From assembly GCA_963773055.1 (NCBI GenBank), contig CAVYZL010000003.1, positions 310,001-374,000 of the forward strand: a stretch of DNA of 64,000 nt. The letters run 5' to 3'. This document shows, one piece after another, positions 62,312-64,000 of this stretch. Under the pieces are notes generated by a model. That model made no database searches and was not told the origin of the DNA. It worked only from the letters and a program-made list of their open reading frames with translations. Source of the DNA: PALSA-612 sp963773055. Lineage in GTDB: Bacteria > Actinomycetota > Thermoleophilia > Gaiellales > Gaiellaceae. How positions within the stretch are numbered: the stretch's first letter is position 1; every line of letters begins with the position of its first letter. The translations under genes were made by a program, and so were the position numbers.

Positions 62312-63751
62312 TCACACGTCGTCGAGGCCGGCGAGCAGCTCGTGCGCCCAACGGTTGACGTCGTGGCTCGCTACATGCCCGCGGATGCCCTCGAGTCGGC
62401 GACGGCGCTCGTCGAGAGGCAGCTCGAGCGCACGGTGGAGGGCGGCCGCCTGGTCGCCGACGTCGAACGGGTTGACGACGAGCGCCCACGGCGCCAGCTC
62501 GTCCGCGGCGCCTGCCGTCTCGGAGAGGACGAGCACCCCGTCCCGCTCGTTGACGAGCGGCCCCTCCTTCGCGACGAGGTTGAGGCCGTCGAGGATCGGG
62601 TTCACGAACAGCACGTCGTACTCCTTGTACGCCGCAACCGAGAGCGGAAAGTCGTCGGCCAGCCGAAGGTCGACCGCCTCGTGACCGAGCCGCGCGTTCA
62701 TCGCAGCGACCGCCGCCACGATCTCCGCCGTGTAGGCCGCGTACTCGGCGATCTCCTGGCGGGAGGGGTCGAGGAGCGCGAGCAGCCCGACGCGACCCCG
62801 ATGCTCCGGATGGCGCTCGAGCAGCAGCTCGAACGCACGTAGGCCACGAAGGATGTTCTTCGACGGGTCGGTGCGGTCGACGCGGACGATCAGCCGGTCG
62901 GGGCGATCGCGTCGCAGCTCGGCCTGCCGGGCGACCACGTCAGCGCTCGTTGCAAGTGCCTCGAACTCACTGACGTCGACCGAGATCGGACAGGCGACGG
63001 TCTGTGTCCTGCGTCCGTCGAGCTCGACGTCCTTGCCGGAACGCGTCGCGCCAAGCAACCGGACCGCGGCGTCGACGAACGACAAACGCCAGCGCTCCGT
63101 GTGGAAGCCGAGCACATCGTTCGCGAGCACGCCGGCGTGCACGGCCCGGCGCATGTCGACCGGCAGCACACCCCAGTAGTCCGGGCCGACCCACGGGATG
63201 TGGACGAACTGCGCGAGGCGCGCCTCCGGATGCCGGTCGCGAACGAAGCGCGGCGCAAGATAAAGGTGGTAGTCGTGGAAGAAGACGGTCGCGCCGGGCC
63301 AGCGCTCGAGCTCCTCGCCGACCGCCGCCGCGAAGTTGCGATTGACGGCCACGTAGCCCTCCTCCCACGCCTCGCGGAAGCTCTCGTCGATCGACGGGCT
63401 CCGCGTCAGGTCCCAGAGCCGGTGCTGGATGAACCAGAGCATCGGATTGGCGACGACGTCGTAGTAGCGGCGGTACGCCTCGGGGTCGTGCGCGACGAGG
63501 CGGAGCCCGTACGGCGATCCGGCCCGCGAGCGCTCGACGATCCGTTCGCCGGCTGACTCCGCGACCATCTCCCGGTCCGCGCCGGAGATCGCGCTCGCGA
63601 TCCAGACGATGTCGTAGTGCTCCGCGAGGCTGTCGAGCGCGGTCACGAGGCCGCCGCCCCCGCGGCGCGCGACGATCTCTCCGCCTGCGTCGCGCGCGTG
63701 GACGACCGGGCCCCGGTTCGAGACGACGATCAGGCGGCCGCGCTCGCCCAC
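62312..63751 (-). CDS. otsA: Trehalose-6-phosphate synthase OtsA
   Basis: GT20 glycosyltransferase making trehalose-6-phosphate from UDP- or ADP-glucose and glucose-6-phosphate. 479 residues. Motifs: RLIVVSNRGPVV, RRGGGGLVTALDSL, VFFHDYHLYLAPRFVR, FVHIPWVGPDYWGVLP, VDRTDPSKNILRGLRAFE, FVNPILDGLNLVAKEG. Used for stress protection. GTG at 63751. No otsB is visible, so dephosphorylation is encoded elsewhere. Confidence 0.95.
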   Translation of the reverse strand: MGERGRLIVVSNRGPVVHARDAGGEIVARRGGGGLVTALDSLAEHYDIVWIASAISGADREMVAESAGERIVERSRAGSPYGLRLVAHDPEAYRRYYDVVANPMLWFIQHRLWDLTRSPSIDESFREAWEEGYVAVNRNFAAAVGEELERWPGATVFFHDYHLYLAPRFVRDRHPEARLAQFVHIPWVGPDYWGVLPVDMRRAVHAGVLANDVLGFHTERWRLSFVDAAVRLLGATRSGKDVELDGRRTQTVACPISVDVSEFEALATSADVVARQAELRRDRPDRLIVRVDRTDPSKNILRGLRAFELLLERHPEHRGRVGLLALLDPSRQEIAEYAAYTAEIVAAVAAMNARLGHEAVDLRLADDFPLSVAAYKEYDVLFVNPILDGLNLVAKEGPLVNERDGVLVLSETAGAADELAPWALVVNPFDVGDQAAALHRALELPLDERRRRLEGIRGHVASHDVNRWAHELLAGLDDV

Positions 63752-63789
63752 ACCGTCAGCGTATGCGCCCGGCAGGCCGCGGGCGGCCG

Positions 63790-64000
63790 CTACTCGTACC
63801 AGGCGACCGTCGCGAGCACCGCGTACGTGGCGACGAGCGCAAGCCCCTCGTAGACGAGCGCTTCCCCGTCTCCCGTGATCTGCCAGATCGACAGGGCGGC
63901 AAACACGAGCGCCACGACGAGCACGAGGCCGGCGCCGGGCGCCGCGAACGTCAGCCGTTGGTCGAAAAGCAGCGAGATGAGGACGAGCACCGGGTAGAGG
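63790..64000 (-). CDS. Ca2+/H+ antiporter (CaCA family), C-terminal part only
   Basis: The gene runs off the right edge. The last 66 or more residues show two helices (LVLISLLFDQRLTFAAPGAGLVLVVALVFAAL and YEGLALVATYAVLATVAWYE) with a short loop TGDGEALVYEG. This matches the end of VCX1/Cax-type antiporters, where YEGLxLVAxYxI is conserved. Exchanges Ca2+ for H+ (inference from partial sequence). Confidence 0.7.
   Translation of the reverse strand, partial: LYPVLVLISLLFDQRLTFAAPGAGLVLVVALVFAALSIWQITGDGEALVYEGLALVATYAVLATVAWYE

Overview
The window is GC-rich DNA (by eye about two thirds G+C or more). It has GTG-rich start codons, strong purine-rich ribosome sites and many 1-11 base gene overlaps. 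Gene content fits a bacterial chromosome of the high-GC Actinobacteriota: a 14-gene nuo operon, FprA-type ferredoxin reductase, an FtsH-like protease, a DUF1385 protein, CcmABCD and OtsA. My best guess is class Thermoleophilia (Gaiella- or Solirubrobacter-like), by resemblance only. I see no phage, insertion sequence, CRISPR array or plasmid genes.

Layout. 1-7746 (minus): a Dcu-type C4-dicarboxylate carrier, a small one-helix protein and a relic M20C dipeptidase. These lie downstream of six closely packed genes: small membrane protein, zinc ribbon, HdeD/DUF308, 5-helix membrane protein, K+ channel and P-type ATPase. 7826-14946 (plus): 2-oxoacid dehydrogenase E1alpha, E1beta and E2, three small enzymes, then lipoate transfer (lipB) and synthesis (lipA), with a broken cupin gene between the two lip genes. 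14951-24333 (minus): SnoaL-like cyclase, two secreted proteases (S8 and S53), fumarase, FprA, a 4-helix protein, a cNMP-binding protein and an IscA/ErpA protein. 24492-38449 (plus): complete nuoA-N. 38614-41053 (plus): metallo-hydrolase, unknown 91-aa protein, DUF1028 and cupin-TPR. 41050-55868: mixed housekeeping genes, including Mrp, an ABC exporter, IMPase, DUF1015, an HD nuclease, a YchF relative, methylmalonyl-CoA epimerase, FtsH, DUF1385, an M20 peptidase, RarA and arginase. 55888-63751 (minus): tRNA-Phe, then an overlapping run moaC-mog-ubiA-ccmA-ccmB-ccmC-ccmD-hemC-hemD-SAM hydrolase, and otsA. The window ends in a partial Ca2+/H+ antiporter.

Function. Much of the window builds respiratory and central metabolism: complex I, Fe-S carriers, fumarase, quinone prenylation, heme and cytochrome c maturation, molybdopterin, and a lipoylated 2-oxoacid dehydrogenase with its own lipoylation genes.

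Caution. Many conserved genes are interrupted by single frame breaks (Dcu, E1alpha, E1beta, E2, lipB, FprA, nuoJ, epimerase, M20, rarA, hemD). In all eleven the first break has the same net +1 sense. I annotated these across the break. Sequencing or assembly error is the simplest cause, but the one-sided direction is unusual. The dipeptidase (1262-2290) and cupin (13435-14010) are broken many times and are probably relics or very poor sequence. No gene-free stretch exceeds 300 bases apart from the degraded 13330-14025 interval.
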